The notes under the pieces are model-generated. The model was given only the letters and a program-made list of their open reading frames with translations, had not been told where the DNA came from and made no database searches. A DNA stretch of 8,048 nucleotides from an uncultured Prevotella sp. Lineage in GTDB: Bacteria > Bacteroidota > Bacteroidia > Bacteroidales > Bacteroidaceae. A program made the position numbers and the translations under genes. Each line of letters begins with the position of its first letter. Within the stretch, counting starts at the first letter, position 1. Positions 6,458 to 8,048 of the stretch are shown here, piece by piece. The DNA lies in the NCBI GenBank assembly GCA_900314365.1, contig OMVH01000260.1, positions 1 through 8,048 on the forward strand. Reading direction: 5' to 3'.

Positions 6458-6922
6458 ATGGACTACAGCAAACTCACAGACCGATATTTCGAGGCACAGA
6501 CTTCCGAACAGGAAGAACTGGAGCTGAAGAAGTGGGCTCACGACCACAACATGACTGATGAAGGCAAACTGCTCAACGCCTACTTTCAAGTCATGGACAA
6601 CAGACGGGTGCAGCTTCCCGAAGGCCTGGAAAGACGGATGGAGCGCAGCATTGAAGAGTGGGGTAGGGTGGAGCACCACGCCGGCAACCGTGCCCGCACC
6701 ACCACAATCAGATGGGTAGCAGGTATGGCAGCTTGTTTCGCACTGGTGTTCTCTATGGGCACAGCCCTCAATATCAGAGAGGACAAACAAGCTAACTATG
6801 CTGTCACCGACACCTACGACAACCCGCAGGATGCCTATGAGGAAACGCAGCGTGCACTGCGTACTTTCTCTTTAGCCATCAACAAGGGCTTCAACGCCAT
6901 TGACAAGGACAGTAAGCATTAA
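6458..6922 (+). CDS. Single-pass membrane protein, putative anti-sigma factor
   Basis: This is a 154-aa protein with a charged cytoplasmic N-terminus (1-80), one membrane segment at about 84-105 (IRWVAGMAACFALVFSMGTAL), and a short C-terminal tail of about 49 residues outside. The topology and the position right after an ECF sigma gene are those of an anti-sigma factor that holds the sigma factor at the membrane. The N-terminal helical stretch YSKLTDRYFEAQTSEQEELE resembles the start of many Bacteroidetes anti-sigma and FecR-type proteins, but there is no zinc-binding HxxxCxxC motif and no FecR domain. The function is therefore inferred from context and topology rather than from a recognised domain. 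The outer tail carries an acidic, tyrosine-rich stretch (about 118-131). The next gene starts 9 bases later, so the two are co-transcribed. Confidence 0.7.
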   Translation: MDYSKLTDRYFEAQTSEQEELELKKWAHDHNMTDEGKLLNAYFQVMDNRRVQLPEGLERRMERSIEEWGRVEHHAGNRARTTTIRWVAGMAACFALVFSMGTALNIREDKQANYAVTDTYDNPQDAYEETQRALRTFSLAINKGFNAIDKDSKH

Positions 6923-6931
6923 TCACGAAAT

Positions 6932-7384
6932 ATGAAGAAACTCTTTATCTTGACCCTGATGGCCTTTACGGCTATGCTGTGCAACGCTCAGGACGCTCTC
7001 TTCAGAAAGTATGACAACACGAAAGGTGTCACCACAGTCTACGTCTCAAAGGCTATGTTCTCGATGATGCCAAAAATAAAAGCGGGCGACATCAACATCT
7101 CCAAGCTAGCAGAGAAGATGGACAAGTTGCAGGTGCTCTCCTGCGACCGCTCGTCATTGGCAAGCTCCATCCTCAACGAGGCCACGGCCTACTACGACCG
7201 TGAAGGATTCGAACAAGTGATGAAGGTGAACGACGGCGGGGAGAACACCACCATCTACATGAAGGCACGCCAGCAAGGACGAAACGAGTTTGCACTGCTT
7301 GTCTCTGAAAGCGGCGAGCTGGAAATCATCAACATCCTCGGAAAGATAACTCTCAAGGATATCCGTAACCTTACGGGAAGATGA
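6932..7384 (+). CDS. Secreted DUF4252-type protein of the ECF operon
   Basis: This is a 150-aa exported protein. Residues 1-19 form a Sec signal peptide (KK, then a hydrophobic core, then CNA before Gln20), a type I cleavage site typical of Bacteroidetes; Cys17 is not in a good lipobox. The mature part begins QDALFRKYDNTKGVTTVYVSK, followed by a helical stretch with SKLAEKMDKLQVLSC, and ends in a GELEIINILGKITLKDI segment. This pattern fits the DUF4252 family, which in Bacteroidetes often follows an ECF sigma/anti-sigma pair; the biochemical role is unknown. Where I recall the arrangement, two DUF4252 genes often occur in tandem, but here there is one. The stop at 7382-7384 is followed by two hairpins, which probably mark the operon end. 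It may be the sensor or a regulated output of the module; I cannot tell which. Confidence 0.8.
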   Translation: MKKLFILTLMAFTAMLCNAQDALFRKYDNTKGVTTVYVSKAMFSMMPKIKAGDINISKLAEKMDKLQVLSCDRSSLASSILNEATAYYDREGFEQVMKVNDGGENTTIYMKARQQGRNEFALLVSESGELEIINILGKITLKDIRNLTGR

Positions 7385-7418
7385 TTCTACACCTAAAGAG
7401 AAAAGACTTCAAAGCTTA

Positions 7419-7443
7419 CGCGGCCATATAGAGTAGCGCCGCG
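7419..7443 (+). terminator. Short GC hairpin after the DUF4252 gene
   Basis: CGCGGC (7419-7424) pairs perfectly with GCCGCG (7438-7443) around a 13-base loop, 34 bases after the DUF4252 stop. It is followed by ATTAGTT but no true T-run, so it is a weak Rho-independent terminator at best. Confidence 0.35.
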
Positions 7444-7457
7444 ATTAGTTGCCAGCC

Positions 7458-7511
7458 ATGCCCATCCGGCTCATCTCAGGCTTCAATAGGCCAGAGAAAC
7501 TGGATGGGCAT
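7458..7511. terminator. Long two-part hairpin, likely operon terminator or structured RNA
   Basis: The outer stem pairs ATGCCCATCCGG (7458-7469) with CTGGATGGGCAT (7500-7511): 12 pairs including one G-T. An internal loop (CTCAT against AAA) leads to an inner stem of CTCAGGCT (7475-7482) with GGCCAGAG (7489-7496), with one mismatch and one wobble, closed by TCAATA. The following CTTTCT is a poor T-run. Because the stem is nearly symmetric it would fold on either strand. It may end transcription of the ECF operon or be part of a dispersed repeat or small RNA. Confidence 0.5.
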
Positions 7512-7668
7512 CTTTCTGATGTCACGAAATCACACATGTATGTTCTTCTGCTAAACAGAATGTAAGCTCGCTGAACCACCGCAAGATTGTACCATAGAAA
7601 AAATGACTAATGCACGGAGAGTTAAAGAGTAAAAAAATAATAATAAATATTAATTAATAGACAAATCT
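7512..7668. other. Gene-poor spacer with change to AT-rich sequence
   Basis: I see no gene of useful length here. The first part is of mixed composition; from about 7610 it becomes very AT-rich, with an A/T-only stretch at 7631-7658 that could act as an upstream activating (UP-like) element for the promoter that follows. GC content over 7621-8040 is about 35%, clearly below the GC-rich genes to the left. Confidence 0.6.
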
Positions 7669-7700
7669 TTTGGAGTATCAAAAAAATTGAAATAACTTCG
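7669..7700 (+). promoter_or_regulatory. Bacteroidetes-type promoter facing the right end
   Basis: TTTG at 7669-7672 and TAACTTCG at 7693-7700 are 20 bases apart, matching TTTG-N19-20-TAnnTTTG with one mismatch (C for T). A long A/T-only stretch lies just upstream. Transcription would start near 7705-7708, about 22 bases before ATG 7728. No large gene follows inside the window, so the promoter points at the small frame at 7728-7886, at a small RNA, or at a gene beyond the edge. Confidence 0.5.
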
Positions 7701-7727
7701 CCTCATCAATAATGATGAATTTGGCAC

Positions 7728-7886
7728 ATGAAAAGACCCGAAAGGCTAAGCGTGTGCAAGCTCCCAAAAGGATTGACCTTTGAAGAAGTCACAACCAAGA
7801 AAACACTAAAGGAGCTGGAAATGCTTGCCTTACAAACCGAAATTCTTCATGAATTGCGCAATCCGACGCAATTATTCCCTCCCTAA
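7728..7886 (+). CDS. Candidate small protein, 52 aa
   Basis: From ATG 7728 a 52-codon frame runs to TAA at 7884-7886. It begins MKRPERLSVCKLPKGLTFEE and ends RNPTQLFPP. The middle (about 18-45) is charged and helix-like, with VTTKKTLKELEMLALQTEIL as a possible amphipathic helix; the ends are basic and proline-containing. There is no signal peptide or membrane segment. I do not recognise the family. Support comes from the promoter at 7669-7700 with a plausible 22-base leader. Against it are the short length, the AT-rich context, no clear ribosome site, and a competing 23-codon frame starting at 7712. Confidence 0.35.
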   Translation: MKRPERLSVCKLPKGLTFEEVTTKKTLKELEMLALQTEILHELRNPTQLFPP

Positions 7887-8048
7887 AATCAAAAGAAATT
7901 GTATCAAAAAAAGAAGTTGTGTCCGAACACACAGCCAAAAAACAAAGTTTAACAAGAATAACGTTCACATTTATCCTATTAATCAATCTTTAGTACATGA
8001 TGAAAACCAATCCAACCAACAATCCAACCTCTCTGCGAGGAGGACATC
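7887..8048. other. AT-rich right end with no supported gene
   Basis: The stretch to the window edge has no frame I can defend. A start-like ATGATGAAAACC at 7997-8008 opens a 17-codon frame (MMKTNPTNNPTSLRGGH) that runs off the edge. It contains a short direct repeat, AATCCAACC at 8009-8017 and 8021-8029, followed by CCTCTCTGCGAGGAGG, which looks more like the edge of an intergenic repeat than protein-coding sequence. A gene starting here cannot be excluded. Confidence 0.4.

Noticed and set aside
7381..7431. 16-codon frame overlapping the DUF4252 stop by ATGA
   Set aside because: Too short, no family, and it runs into the first hairpin; the ATGA overlap alone is not enough.
7458..7565. 35-codon + frame (MPIRLISGFNRPEK...) and 30-codon minus frame at 7445-7537
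   Set aside because: Both lie mostly on the long hairpin, have no promoter or ribosome site, and are the length expected by chance.
7721..7740. TTGGCAC as a possible sigma-54 promoter
   Set aside because: The -24-like half is present, but no TTGC follows at the required spacing.
7789..7986. 65-codon minus-strand frame
   Set aside because: It lies in AT-rich DNA opposite the better-placed 52-codon frame; I found no Bacteroidetes-type promoter on that strand upstream of it.
7849..8048. Open + frame running off the right edge from ATG 7849
   Set aside because: Translation is a low-complexity mix of Lys, Asn and Gln with no domain, overlaps the 52-codon frame, and is plausible by chance in AT-rich sequence.

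Overview
The window looks like chromosomal DNA from a Bacteroidales bacterium, most likely of the Prevotella/Segatella type. Evidence: promoters of the Bacteroidetes form (TTTG, about 19-20 bases, TAnnTTTG), few Shine-Dalgarno sites, a long IspG of about 610 residues, and an ECF sigma factor followed by a membrane protein and a DUF4252-type exported protein. The genus is an inference from overall protein similarity. All convincing genes are on the + strand.

Region 1 (1-439) is a tandem array of about 81-bp GC-rich units, cut by the left window edge. It holds five complete units and one partial unit. Its open frames run on both strands but shift at units of 80 and 82 bp, so I read it as a non-coding minisatellite or hairpin repeat.

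Region 2 (about 499-5733) is a probable operon starting at a near-perfect promoter at 499-529. The genes are an unrecognised 217-aa protein with an apparent internal duplication, sigma-54 (rpoN), a PAP2-like membrane protein with altered catalytic motifs, purE (purine synthesis) and ispG (isoprenoid MEP pathway). Gaps are short: 5, 26, 35 and 15 bases. The genes do not form one pathway; this is a housekeeping cluster. A 10-bp hairpin at 5770-5802 may end it.

Region 3 (5872-7384) is a second unit: an ECF sigma factor with a GTG start, a single-pass membrane protein that is probably its anti-sigma factor, and a small secreted DUF4252-type protein. The layout suggests an envelope-linked regulatory module whose signal is unknown.

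Region 4 (7385-8048) has no large gene. It holds two hairpins just after the DUF4252 gene, then a sharp drop to about 35% GC, a good Bacteroidetes promoter at 7669-7700, and a 52-codon open frame starting about 22 bases past the predicted transcription start. It is the most plausible place for something unannotated, although nothing in it is proven. No tRNA, rRNA, CRISPR array, insertion sequence or recognisable defence system was seen.
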